Made by a program: the position numbers and the translations under genes. The notes under the pieces were generated by a model. The model did not search any database. It worked only from the letters and a program-made list of their open reading frames with translations, and was not told the origin of the DNA. From Sorghum bicolor (taxonomy: Eukaryota; Streptophyta; Magnoliopsida; Poales; Poaceae), in the NCBI RefSeq assembly GCF_000003195.3, contig NC_012877.2, forward strand, positions 16,547,344 to 16,611,343: 64,000 nt of DNA, read 5' to 3'. Below are positions 1 to 10,690 of the stretch, in pieces (within the stretch, counting starts at the first letter, position 1; each line of letters begins with the position of its first letter).

Positions 1-1452
1 TTTATTGGGACACAAATAGCACAAAATTTTATTTTTATTATATATAATTTTTTTAGATAACTACCGAATGCCTTTGGCAAGGGCTCAACATTTATAGTCC
101 GTTGGCATGACTTTCCTTCCTTCATTCTTCTGTGTCTGCATGGACGAACTCAGTAGAGGTTTCCGGTTGCCCTGGGATCCTCTCTGTGTCAGTGACTGGA
201 ATTGATGCAGCTATCTATGCTATCTGTGTTTCTATCATCTTGTTCAAACTCGTCTGACTTTTGACAGATGAACAAAGAGTTTCAAGCTTGGCGTTGATGT
301 TCTCAATGATCTTGTCATTGTAGGACAGCTTCTTGGTCAGATTCTCGTTAATTTTAGCTTGCCCTATGACTAGATCTTTCAAGGAAGGCTGCTTGAAGAA
401 ATTACCCTGCGGGCGGTGCTGATTGTTCCACCCGTTGTTACCTTGCTGTGGTGGCCGAAACCCATTGTTGACATATGCTGCTTCTTCATGGGTTTTGGGG
501 CAATTGTTCCTCGAATGGCCATCATCACCACAAACTTCACACGATGTGTGTGAGTTCACTGCTTGGACGGTGCCCATGTTGGGATTTGCAACTTGTCCAT
601 CCATCCTTTGTAGTAGCAAGTCTATTTTTGCGGCAAGCACATCTGCTCCTTCGCAGATTGCGAGCCTTTTTGTGTTTTCCTTCCTTCTCCCCAGCTTTGA
701 TTTACAACCATCTTCTCAATGAGGGCAGTAGCTTCATTAATGGTGAGAGAAAGGAATGCACCTCTAACTGTGGCATCTACGTGCCCCTTTGACATGGCCG
801 TGAGGCCTTCGTAGAAGTTCTAGAGCACAAGCCAGTCTTCCATTCCATGATGCGGATAGGCCCAGATGTACTCCTGTAGCCTCTCCTATGCTTCGGGTAT
901 GAACTCAAGTAAAGACTGCTGGAAGTTAGAGATCTTCCCCCTCAGAGCGTTGGTCCTGCTCATGGGGAAGAACTTGGCGAGGAATGCCGCGGAGCACTTT
1001 TCCCATGTGTCAATAGCTTCCTTGTTTTGATAAAACCATTGTTTCGCCTTTCCGGAGAGGGAAAAGGGAAACAGATAGAGCCTGATGTTGTTCTGTGCGA
1101 CGTCCTTGATGATGACGGTGTCGCACAGCTCAAGGAAGTTCTAAAGGTGGGCGTTGGCATCCTCGCTTGGCAGGCCATAGAATTGGCTTGCCTGCACCAT
1201 AGAGATGAGGCCAGTGCGGATTTCGAAGCTTCCATTCCCCATATTAACAGCGGGCCCAGTCGGCACGTTGGCAACAGCGAGAGTGGAGTAGTCACGGAGT
1301 GTCTTGGCCATTGCGATTGGTGTGGTTGGTGCTGGAACGGTTGATTTGCTTGCCAGTTGCGTAGCATAAGAATAGACGGTAAGAACCCTTCTCTTCTTTA
1401 GGATTGTTTCTAGATCACTGTGGAAGTTTGCCGACAAGTTGAAACCGCTCAT
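1..1452 (-). pseudogene. gag: Athila-like gag, frameshifted and interrupted by stops
   Basis: The N-terminal part (1452-1141) reads in one frame and contains a segment like ISMVQASQFYG followed by ANAHL, typical of plant retrotransposon gag N-termini. The middle (about 1140-640) carries the capsid signature around KQWFYQNK and PHHGMEDW but is broken by several stops. The last part (640-215) is open again and holds a zinc knuckle of the form C-x2-C-x4-H-x4-C (CEVCGDDGHSRNNC), which in this family binds the RNA genome. The intact protein would package element RNA in the cytoplasm. As it stands it cannot be one polypeptide. The coding trace fades towards position 1 and no protease is visible in the window. 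Confidence 0.75.
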
Positions 1453-1571
1453 ACACTATCCTATTTTCATTCTAATAAAAAGATGAAGAAAATAGTAAAG
1501 TTATCCTGCTTAATCTATGGCTACCAATGCTTATTATGCAATCAATGTCTATGCCATTATGATTTTTTCCT

Positions 1572-1589
1572 TCCCCGGCAACGGCACCA
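1572..1589 (-). other. Primer-binding site (tRNA-Asp type)
   Basis: The minus strand reads TGGTGCCGTTGCCGGGGA, one base away from the TGGCGCCGTTGCCGGGGA form seen at 19524-19541 and 50139-50156. It lies 8 bases from the LTR end, the usual spacing. Its complement matches the 3' end of plant tRNA-Asp, the known primer of many plant Ty3/gypsy elements. Confidence 0.85.
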
Positions 1590-1597
1590 GAAATGCT

Positions 1598-3345
1598 TGT
1601 TGGGATTTCTTAGCGTCATTACTAAAAATAGACCATAGATCCATCTTTAGCAATGACACCAGAAATGTCAGGTGTTGGCATACCGTAAGTATCGCTACAT
1701 CAGAGAGATAACCCAAGGCAACTCGAGGACGCCAGCCTTAGCAGTGCAGTCTGGTAACAATAATTAGGAATGCTGAATTGGCCTTCCTAACCATCCTTAC
1801 TTGCGATATGCAAAGCTGTGGCACTATGCTTGAAAGTGCACAAGGATTACAATCTTAAGTAACGGTACTTAGGTACGCCAATCGATAGTTCATGAATGAA
1901 GAAGTAGTAGAACTGCAAGCAGACAGAACTATCATTGTAGCATTTCAACCCGTGAGTATTCAAGGGTGTCGAATTTATAATTCTCGTAGGAAGGCAAAGG
2001 GATGAAACATGATGTAAACATGATTACTTATTGAATGCTTGGTAGACATAGAGTAAATAGGAAAAAACATGATATTCAAGATAGTGGACACACATTGGAT
2101 CAACCTCAAGGATAAAATAGAAGATAAATAATAAATAAAGAATAAAGAAATAAATCTACTTGAGCAGGCATGGGTCACATATAACTATGCATAGAACTGT
2201 TAGCGGATCATCTAATTAGCAATAAATGGAGTTAGAACTAAGCCTGAGATGAGGGGAGATCCCCGCACCTGGATACCCAGCCGATAGAGACTTTATAGAA
2301 CTCCTATCGGAATACATGATCGTGGGGGAATGCAAAGGATGACAGAGCTATCACTACCCTGCAACCCACCCCTCTACCCAAAAGATACCCGCACATACAC
2401 TGATTCCCGCATACCTGAACACCATGTTCACGTAATTGGAAACAACTCCTGACCCCCGTGGGCCCCACCCCTTCGGAGTGACAGGCTAGGCTAAGAGCAA
2501 CCATCACAGCATAGTGAACCATCATCCCATTCCTAATTCAAATCCTAATCATACTAATCTGATGAACAATGAAGAATAATGATGAACATATCAAGAATAT
2601 AGCACAAGAACTAAGAACTAGTTCATATACTATGAACATGATAAGAACACAACCATACTCTAGTTCATATGCATAATCATATAAAGATAAATAGAACTTG
2701 CTCATGGAAGAAGATTGAATATTATTCATACCAAGAAGACCCTTTCTTCCAAGGAGACAAGCTCTCCTTGCTAGCTCTTGCCTTGCTCTACTACTAATCT
2801 ACACTAAAGATACAAGTGAGACGTGTGAGGTAAATTGACTCCAAATGATGTATGTGTTGAAAAGGGGGGAGTGCCTCTCTTTTTATAGTGGAACTAGGAC
2901 GGTTCATCGCATCTAAATTTAGTAGTAGGTGAAACCGTCCTATGCGTGGCGGCAAGCAACCACCTGAGAAAGATGGGCCCGGTTTGCCGCCTCCAGGGGT
3001 GCGCCCGCACCCTAGGTGGGTCCCCCTGGCCACCGCCTTCGCGTGGTCGGTTTGGCTCTGGGCCTAGATCTCTCTCGTGGTTACGATCAGGCCCAGTTCT
3101 GTGTTGTTCGGGCTTTTCTCTATTTTCTTGGTTTGTGTATTTTTTAATACGTCTTTGGTACTTTGCGCTTTCTTCGTGGTATGGCACATTTCCACTTGTT
3201 GCACTATAATTCCTACAAAATATAATCACTATGGTACAAGTGGAACTTGTTAGTAATAAAATGCATGTGTGTATATAATATGATCGCTTCTTCTCCTTTT
3301 GGATCAAGTTGGCAGTTTATGATTGGTATATAATGACTGCCAACA
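1598..3345 (-). repeat. 5' LTR of element G (1748 bp)
   Basis: On the plus strand it begins TGTTGGGATTTC next to the primer site and ends CTGCCAACA, giving the TG...CA ends expected of an LTR. The transcription-start side (about 2790-2900) holds a minus-strand TATA box. A GC-rich stretch (about 2940-3060) lies upstream of it on the minus strand. The outermost 37 bases (3309-3345) form an inverted repeat, TTGGCAGT against ACTGCCAA. A degenerate second primer-site copy lies inside the LTR at 1649-1666. Short ORFs here are not supported as genes. Confidence 0.8.
2878..2887 (-). promoter_or_regulatory. Probable LTR TATA box (element G)
   Basis: The minus strand reads CTATAAAAAG inside the LTR. 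A GC-rich upstream segment and an AT-rich downstream transcribed part give the usual U3-R order. Confidence 0.5.
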
Positions 3346-4690
3346 CCACCCTTTTCGAAGAAGCCATCGGTCCCTTCCCCCTGTCAGGAGCGTCGAGCGG
3401 TGTCCTTGCCTCACCGGATGGCCCCTCCACATGAGCAGGGGACGGAGCTCTGACCCCCTCTTCTGCTACACTGCTCGGCAGGGGGCGTGGCCGCAGTGAC
3501 CTCCTCCCTAGTCGGGGCAGCCGCAGGTTGTGTAGTGGCCTACTCCGTGGTGGCCTGCTCCATGGTGGCCTGTTCAGATGGCCTCAAGCTCCCAACGACG
3601 CAGGGGTCAACATCCGAGGCTGCACTACAAGTTCATCCAACTAATCATAAATGCTGGAATTCTAACATCATGAAAGACACAACTATATTTTTATACTTAT
3701 AGGTTGGAGCTCCTGTGCGATGTTGAGAAGATCCTACGCCTGGCATGGCTAGCTGCCGCTGTTGGTCGCGCCTAGTCTGGACGCACCTACTCGTTGGGGG
3801 CCTGTGCAGCGGGCTGGTCTTCAATGGGTCCTGCGCTAGGCGCTGGGAACACCTTAGGGTGACTACGTGGTTTGCGGACCAGGTCTGGGGCCGCCACCTC
3901 TTCCTCCTTATCGTCATCAACGACTCGAAGCAGTCGTCGATGTTTCGGCGCTCAGGCGCCCGAGGCCGAGCCGTGGCCGGACGAAGGTCCTTGCACCGAT
4001 TCTGTCAGCACCACTCCTGCTTGGGATGGTCCTCTAGTCATTGGTCTCTTGTCGGTGAATCTATCGTCGGTGGTCGGCGCTGCCTGACTGTTATCTTCAT
4101 CACTGCTGGTGTATCGGTAACACCGAGCAGCATTATCCATAGGCGGGTCTACCCCTGTCGGGTGTTCCATGCCGGGCGCCAGTGACACATACACTGACGC
4201 TCGGTCAATATCTCCGATCTGCGAGATGGTGGTAATAAGTTATCAGAGGAAGAGAACGACAATGAATAAAATTGCAAGTTGTGCAAACTTATTCTTTACC
4301 TTTGGAGCTGGTCGACCCAACTTATATGCGTGCATCCGGTTGTCGCTACACACGAAGTTGCTGTCTGCGAGATTGAACAGCTCATTGATTTTGTGCTCGA
4401 TCTCTAGTTTCTCCAGGTTGTCCTTCTGCATCCTAGTCATGTCTTGGCTTCCCTGGTACTCATAAGTCGAGTGGACCCTCCTCTGGCACGGCCGTACTCG
4501 TCGCTAAGGAAGTTGCCGACCACGCCAAGCCCATCCAAACGCGACCACTCGATCAGGTTCATCAATTCTTCTACCAGACCAGTGTACTCTGGTCGGTCTG
4601 TCCAACTGACTCTCTTCTCTGGCACATAACCGATGTCGCAGAATGTGGTGCTGCCTAGTTCTTCTCGGATGTAAAACCATCTCATATACC
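3346..4690 (-). pseudogene. Decayed transposon-associated protein remnant
   Basis: Two minus-strand pieces look like one former protein. The first (4690 to about 4480) reads RWFYIREELGS and then SWTDRPEYTGLVEELMNLI. The second, in another frame (4440-4250), reads EKLEIEHKINELFNLADSNF and then NRMHAYKLGRPAP. I recognise this style from uncharacterised transposon-encoded proteins of grasses, but I cannot name a family with certainty. The frame change near 4440-4480 and the scattered stops towards 3640 show it is dead. Element C's LTR cuts it at 4691. In 3346-3640 I see only GC-rich sequence with no supported feature. Confidence 0.4.
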
Positions 4691-5415
4691 TGTTGGTGCA
4701 AAAGCTGATCTGCAAACACAAAGGGCTAATACCCGATTCAAACGTTAAGGTGTGCCAGCCGATTTGACCTTACAATCGACAAAGGTGGTAACTCGAACAC
4801 TTTGGTCCTGACAACAGCGATGCGCCCAGATGTCACGGCCAAGAGGTGCTCACGCGGAACTTGATAACACATCGAGTTTGATTCGACGAATTCCTAAGAA
4901 CTCGTAGTAAAAGGAAAATATGACGAAGTCGTCGAAAAGTAGATGGTGGAATATGAATAAAAAACTTATGTTTGATTGATTGATAGATTGTCATTACATT
5001 GCTCTAGGGTCTACATTTATACCCTGTCCAAAGAGCTACAACCAGACACGACTAGGACTCGAATTCCAAATCAAACGGAACCCGTATACAAAACGAACTC
5101 TAATAACTAAGGAAAACATTAAACTGTCCTCTACGACCGATCGGTGTACTGCAATGAGCCAATCGGCAACCCCTACATCTTCTTCCACGATCATCGGCAG
5201 ACCGCTTTCCATCGTCATCGGTAACCATTAGTGCTAGCTATCGGCACGATCCCGTTGCTACTTCTTGAACTTAGTCATATTCTATCGTCCTCCCATCGGC
5301 CAACCTCCATCGGTAACTTCACTGTGGACTAGTCGCCATCGCCCCATCTGTCGATCCACATTCGATTAACTCTAGGTGCATATCCGAAGACACGTGTCTG
5401 AAAACGGTGTCAACA
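4691..5415 (-). repeat. 3' LTR of element C (725 bp)
   Basis: On the plus strand it starts TGTTGGTGCAAAAGC and ends GGTGTCAACA, and it is homologous along its length to the 690-bp LTRs of element A and the 734-bp LTR of B. The minus-strand TATA box lies in the segment near 5014-5020. ATCGGC motifs occur at 5162 and 5193. Confidence 0.9.
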
Positions 5416-5435
5416 CATGCCCCCCAATTTCGGAG
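5416..5435 (-). other. Polypurine tract, element C
   Basis: On the minus strand a GGGGGGCATG run abuts the 3' LTR start directly. The same sequence flanks the 3' LTR of element A (22138-22157). It primes plus-strand DNA synthesis during reverse transcription. Confidence 0.8.
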
Positions 5436-5814
5436 TATAAAATCATTAATGCTCTGAAATTCTCTTTAGTAATGACGCCTTTCCACAATTACTTCTCCCA
5501 ATTGGGTAATCAGTCGCCAAACCTAAACAACCTCAGCCCGATTCTCCTGCAGGTTCCTCGAATTTCTCAACCTCTCAAACCGAACCTCCCCCCTATGCGC
5601 TCATCGACAGTATTACCGTTACAGAAAACTACCGATGGACCGACCAGGCGATCTTGCACAGTAAAATATCTTCAAAATCGTGATCGCTTGCTGTCAAATC
5701 ACCTGCGCAATCCCTTGATTATCGTGCAAATAGTTACCATATCCACCTGAACACCCTCGGATTTCACGGATGCGGCAAAGAGAGAAGTCAGATTTGCCCC
5801 TGCCCATTTTGTCC

Positions 5815-5823
5815 TATAAATAC
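5815..5823 (+). promoter_or_regulatory. TATA box of the antisense PMD gene in C
   Basis: TATAAATAC lies 158 bases upstream of the predicted ATG at 5973. Element A has TATAAATAG 157 bases upstream of its ATG, so box and spacing are conserved between two separate insertions. Confidence 0.6.
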
Positions 5824-5972
5824 TTCCTTCTCCGGTACTCTTTCTCCATCTTGTCATTCTATAGCCTCAAATCCACCTTCCTGGCGGCGGTATTGCCCGA
5901 GAACTCCAAGAACTCCAGCAAAGGCTTCCTCCACCAATCTTCCAAGTCTTCGATCCTCTTCCTCGGGAAGAA

Positions 5973-8900
5973 ATGGCCATCAACTTTGTCGTTCCTGAGG
6001 TCAGCCTACCATCCCTCTCCTTTCTGTACTTTTGTTGTACTTCTGTTCATATGCTATTCTTTTTACTGAGTACCCCCCTTTTTTTGTTGTTCCTTTTCTG
6101 TTCCTTCATCCTCAAAACTTTTTAGGATTTGGCCAATAAGATCGTAATTCCTACGGATCAACCACACTTCCAATGTCTCGGCCCGTTAGGAAATCTAGAT
6201 CCCACCGATCTGATAAATGCAGAGACAAATAGAATCCCCTTCAGAGCCGAGAACTTCTCCTTAGATCTGTGGAAAGATGCTTTTCGTTCCTGACCCAGTC
6301 CTACCAAGGGATGGAAAGACTGGTTCCTGAGAGTCAGCCATTCAAATGAAGTCCGATGGGGTGAGCGGAAATTAGACCAATGCATCAGATTATCTCTTGC
6401 CGATATGGAGAGGAACGAGTCGCTACTGATAGCTGCCTCGTACTTTTGGTCAGACACACTCAACGCTTTTGTATTCGGCCATGGCCCTGCTTCACCTACT
6501 CTTGCCGATGTACTCATGCTTACTGGCTTAGACATATCAACTGCCGATAATAGTCATCTGTTTGATACTAAGCCCAGTTCTAAGGTAGAGACTCGTGCTA
6601 TCGGCGGTTGGTCTGGGTATATTCAGAAATACCAAAAAACAGGACCTGTCGGGGAAAGAGAGCAGGCCATTTTTCTGAACATGTGGCTGGATAAGTTTGT
6701 ATTCTGTGGCCGATCGGCGGTACCAACTTCTGTCTATCTATCGGCAGCAGAGAGACTGGCCAATGGTGGCCGATTTCCTCTTGGCCAATATTTACTTGGC
6801 TCTGTTTATCACCTTCTCCATCAGGTAGCTAAGAAACTCCTGCTAGGCCAACCCATCGGCAACTTAGGGGGACCCTGGTGGTTCATCAACACGTGGCTTA
6901 GTATCCACATGCATAAGCGCCTTGAATTCAACCTTTTTGCACAACGCTTCCCTAGAGATATAGCCAAAGTTCATGAGCTGGATGAGGAAGAATCGGCAAC
7001 TTGCTCCCCTCTAAACTATGGTGAAGCTGCCATAGTTATACCTGGTACCGGTGGTAAAGAAGATCAGGTTAGCCGATTCTTTCAGACTCTTTATGAGGGT
7101 CTGGCCAAAGAACAGTGGGCATGGATGCCTTATGAAGATCCAGACACCAGATTTCCCCTGACTTTTCATCCCTTTGATATTGCTCTCAACAAGGACCATG
7201 ATCTGATGATGGCAATTATCACTCCGAGAGCTATACTAGTGAACTTCTTCGGTAGTGGGAAAGCTTCCAATCTTACCTACGAGTTCTACAATCCATCGGC
7301 ATTGGCCCGTTAATTGGCCTTCGGACACCTACGATTGCGCTCTGCTATGCCGATGTGGTGAAACCAAGGGAGATCATCACCAGTGGTCTTGAGTGGATCA
7401 GAATAGCTGAACTCCCACCAAATGCCGATACATCAGATATCGACTTATTGGCTTGGATCCCAGCTCTCTTCATCACCCAGGCGTACAAACAATGGTGGGT
7501 GAAGTGGAAAGAGCATTTGTTCTGTCGATCGGCTCTTACATACCGCGGTATGATCGACTCGACGTACAAGGTCCCTAAGAACACTGTAAGTCTTCAACCC
7601 ATGCCTCAATCCTATTACTTTCATTCTTATCGGCAACTTACTTCCACTGTTTTACACAGGTCGACGATACACCACCATCAGTCAGCAGAAGTGGTAAGCC
7701 AATCGAACTCCTCCCATCGGGTCCGATCTCTTTGATCAGCAATAATGCACCAAGCTTGGCGGCTTTAATGCACCGGGGCGTGCGCTTCAAGAAAATCACC
7801 ACCAAACGGGCCAAGACATCTCCATCAGTCGCTGCTGCTGCTTTGGCGCAAGCTTTCAAGGTAGAAAATTTTTACTTCTTCAATTTATACCGATTCCATT
7901 CTATACTTACACAGCCTTTTCAGGATACATCGGCCGCCATGGGAACTCCATCGGTAACTTTCACTGTTTCGACCATTCCATCAGTACTCTGTTACACTTG
8001 TACTTATGAATCTTTTATTGTTGTATCAGCAAACTGGCAAATTGACAAAGACCAGAAGTACCAAGACAACTGCCAATGCCCCCCCAGTCCAGCCAAGTCA
8101 AGAGAAAGGGTCCCAAGAGTACTAAGTCACAAGCAAAACGTCAGAAGATAGCAGCGCCTTCCCCTCCTCCTCCAGGATCACCGATTCATGTGGAATCATC
8201 CCCTCCTTCACCAGAAGCTCAGACACAACAAGCATCGTCTCCACCTCAACCACAAGAAGCACCTCAGCCAGAAGAGACATCAGCCGATGTACATGAGCAC
8301 ACCGCCAATCCAGTGGGTTCAATCATAGCATCGGTAGTCTCCTCAATTCAGACAAGCACTGCACCCCCTCAAGGTAAAGTACTATCCATGAAATCATTGC
8401 CGATGGACTTATCTTTCCACCTTATAATTATCCCTGTTAATTTTTCAGCTGACATTGTCCAATCGGCAACTCCGGCCGATCAACCCGTGCTACCATTGGC
8501 CTCAACTAGCTAGAGGTGAGAGATAGATTTGAAACAAGTAAGCTATTTGATTATGATCCTTTATTTTACTAACATTTTATCATCAAATAACCTATCTCCT
8601 TTTCCTTTTCAGGAACAAGACTCTCCCGACAGCCTGTTCTCCTTCGCCATCGAAATTTCCGACGATGAAGGCGAGGAAGCAAGCTCTTCTCAAGCAATCG
8701 GGATTTCATCAGCAGAAATCAGAGCAAAGCTGGAAGATTTGCTGGCCCTGCTTCAGCAGGATACAGTACAGCTGGTCGATGATTCCGATCCAGCCAAGGT
8801 TCTGTTTAAGGCTCTTAGAGGCCAAATCCCTGCCGATGCCGAAGAAATCCTTTTCAAAGCTGCACACTTGGAGAGCCGCCAACTCCAATACCAAAAGGCC

Positions 8901-9308
8901 ACTCAACGCCTTGCCGATAGAGCCACCCATGCCCAGCTCTCGGAGGAGGTAATGAAAGTGAAACACCTTGCCGATGAGAAACACAAGAGCATCGGCATTA
9001 TAAAATCCTCAGGAGAGATGCTGAAACAAAAGATCTCTAACCTATCGGCAAAAAGGGAAGCTCTGTTGGCAGAGCTTAAGAAAGTAGAAGAGTCCCTCTC
9101 ACAAGCTCAGCAAGAAGAGAGTCAGCTGCCTAAAATGATCAAGACTCTCACGCAAGAACGAAACACTCAAGCCCGTAAAGCATTGTAGATGAAGAAGAAG
9201 TTGAAGCCAGTGGAGGATTCTGCCGATGAGGACATCAAGGAGATAGAAGAAGCCGATCAGGTCCGTCTGCGCGCCATATCGACTATCCAAGCCTTACTGA
9301 AAATATGA
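5973..9308 (+). pseudogene. Antisense PMD-domain gene of element C (broken)
   Basis: This is the homologue of the intact gene at 22776-26046, on the strand opposite to gag-pol. Predicted exons are 5973-5999 (MAINFVVPE), 6126-7585 (plant mobile domain), 7660-7860, a very short exon starting at 7924, one beginning near 8030 (basic, proline-rich linker), one near 8449-8537 and a last coiled-coil exon from about 8612 to the stop at 9306-9308. Splice junctions mostly follow GT...AG. Damage: Trp to TGA in exon 2 near 6290, Gln to TAA at 7311 followed by a small deletion, and a TAG at 9186-9188. The internal open stretch 6405-7313 still carries the YFWSDTLNAFVFGHGP motif. Function unknown; PMD proteins of plants act in the nucleus in genome stability and transposon silencing. 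Confidence 0.8.
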
Positions 9309-9364
9309 GCTCTTCATCGGCATGTTTTGTTCTGTCTTTAGAAACCTTTGATTACTTTGATCCA

Positions 9365-9450
9365 GCCGATAGGATTGTTATCGACATCCTTTAAAACATC
9401 ATATTCAGTCCCGGGTACATTTTAATCCAGCCGATAGGAGTGTTATCAGC
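9365..9450. repeat. Two tandem stem-loop relics between convergent genes (C)
   Basis: Copies start at 9365 and 9430, 65 bases apart. Each has GCCGATA, a 7-base loop, then TATCGGC with one base changed (TATCGAC, TATCAGC). The pair is perfect or near-perfect at the same place in elements A and B. Confidence 0.6.
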
Positions 9451-9462
9451 ATTTGAACTTTT

Positions 9463-10690
9463 TTATGCATCGACCCATATGCTTGGGTAATATTTCTTCA
9501 GATATTTTCTGTTCAAAGCTCTGGGAAATTCAACTCCTTCGAGAGTTTCCAAAATATAAGCATTACCAAGAGCAGACCGATTTATCCGATAAGGACCTTC
9601 CCAATTACGAGACCACTTGCCAAACTTCGAACTTTTAGTCCCAATCGGTAAAATTAGTTTCCACACCAAATCTCCATCGGCAAACTCTTTAACTTTTACC
9701 TTTTTATCATACCACCTAGCAACTCTCTTTTTATTTTCTTCTATACTCATCAAAGCCTTTAGCCGATGCCCTGCTAAATCATCCAACTCATCTTTCATCA
9801 AAGTAGTGTAGTCATCGCAGTCAGCTGATCTTGAAAAGACAATCGTCTAGATCCGGTCTTAATTTCCCATGGTAGCACTGCATCGTGCCCATACACCAGT
9901 TGATAAGGTGAAACTTTAGTCGAGCCATGACATGCCATCCGATATGACCACAAAGCCTCACTTAACAATGTATGCCACGTCCTAGGATTTTCTTCAATCT
10001 TCCGTTTGATGACTTTAATGATTCCTTTGTTAGACGCTTTGGCCTGCCCATTAGCTTGAGCATAATAAGGAGAAGAATTCAATACTTTAATTCCCATACC
10101 GATTGCAAATTCATCAAACTCTCCCAAAGTAAACATTGTACCCTGATCGGTAGTAATTGTTTGAGGAATACCAAATCGGTAAATAATATGCTCTCTCACA
10201 AAATCAATCATATTGGCCGATGTAACCTTCTTCAAAGGAATAGCCTCAACCCATTTAGTGAAATAATCAGTGATGACTAAGATGAACTTATGCCCTTTGC
10301 TTGATGGTGGGTCAATCTGGCCGATTAGATCAATAGCCCATCCCCGGAACGGCCAAGGTTTAATAATAGGATTCATGGCCGATGCGGGCGCCCTTTGAAT
10401 ATTGCCAAATTTCTGACATCCTTGACACCCTTTGAAATATTTAAAGCAATCCTCGAGTATAGGCGGCCAATAATACCTATTTCTCCTGATCATCCATTTC
10501 ATCTTAAAAGCCGACTGATGTGCTCCACATACTCCTTCATGGATTCCACCCATCAAACTTTTAGCTTCATCATTACCTAAACATTTGAGAAGAACTCCAT
10601 CTATAGTTCGATAATATATTTCATCCTCGAGGAGCACATACTTGGTAGCTTGAAACCTGATACGTCTCTCAACCTTTTTAGATGGATCCT
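9463..10690 (-). pseudogene. int: Integrase of element C (catalytic Glu changed)
   Basis: The HHCC zinc-binding region (GVCGAHQSAFKMKWM through GCQGCQKFG) and the DDE core with WAIDLIGQ and TTDQGTMF are readable in 10637-9798. A second frame (9801-9463) carries the C-terminal GDLVWKLILP domain. The third catalytic residue, Glu in GQAEASNK of element A, is Lys here (GQAKASNK; GAA to AAA). A frameshift near 9800 separates core and C-terminal domain. The stop at 9463 faces the antisense gene's stop at 9308 across about 150 bases. Confidence 0.85.

Larger units (their letters stand above)
1..3345 (-). mobile_element. Athila-like Ty3/gypsy remnant (element G), cut by window start
   Basis: The minus strand reads LTR (3345 to 1598), primer-binding site (1589 to 1572) and a broken gag (from 1452 downwards). 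The rest of the element lies beyond the window start. The primer site matching the 3' end of tRNA-Asp and the gag style (zinc knuckle followed by a lysine- and glutamine-rich tail) point to an Athila-like lineage; this is inference from motifs, not a search. The target-site duplication cannot be tested because the other end is outside the window. Confidence 0.8.

Noticed and set aside
1572..1589. tRNA genes at the TCCCCGGCAACGGCGCCA-like sites
   Set aside because: Only the 18 bases matching the tRNA 3' end are present next to LTR ends; no cloverleaf surrounds them. They are primer-binding sites.
2304..2525. Small coding genes in the G LTR (2304-2525, 2894-3307)
   Set aside because: They lie inside an LTR, overlap on both strands, have no motif and no match to the other LTRs' frames.
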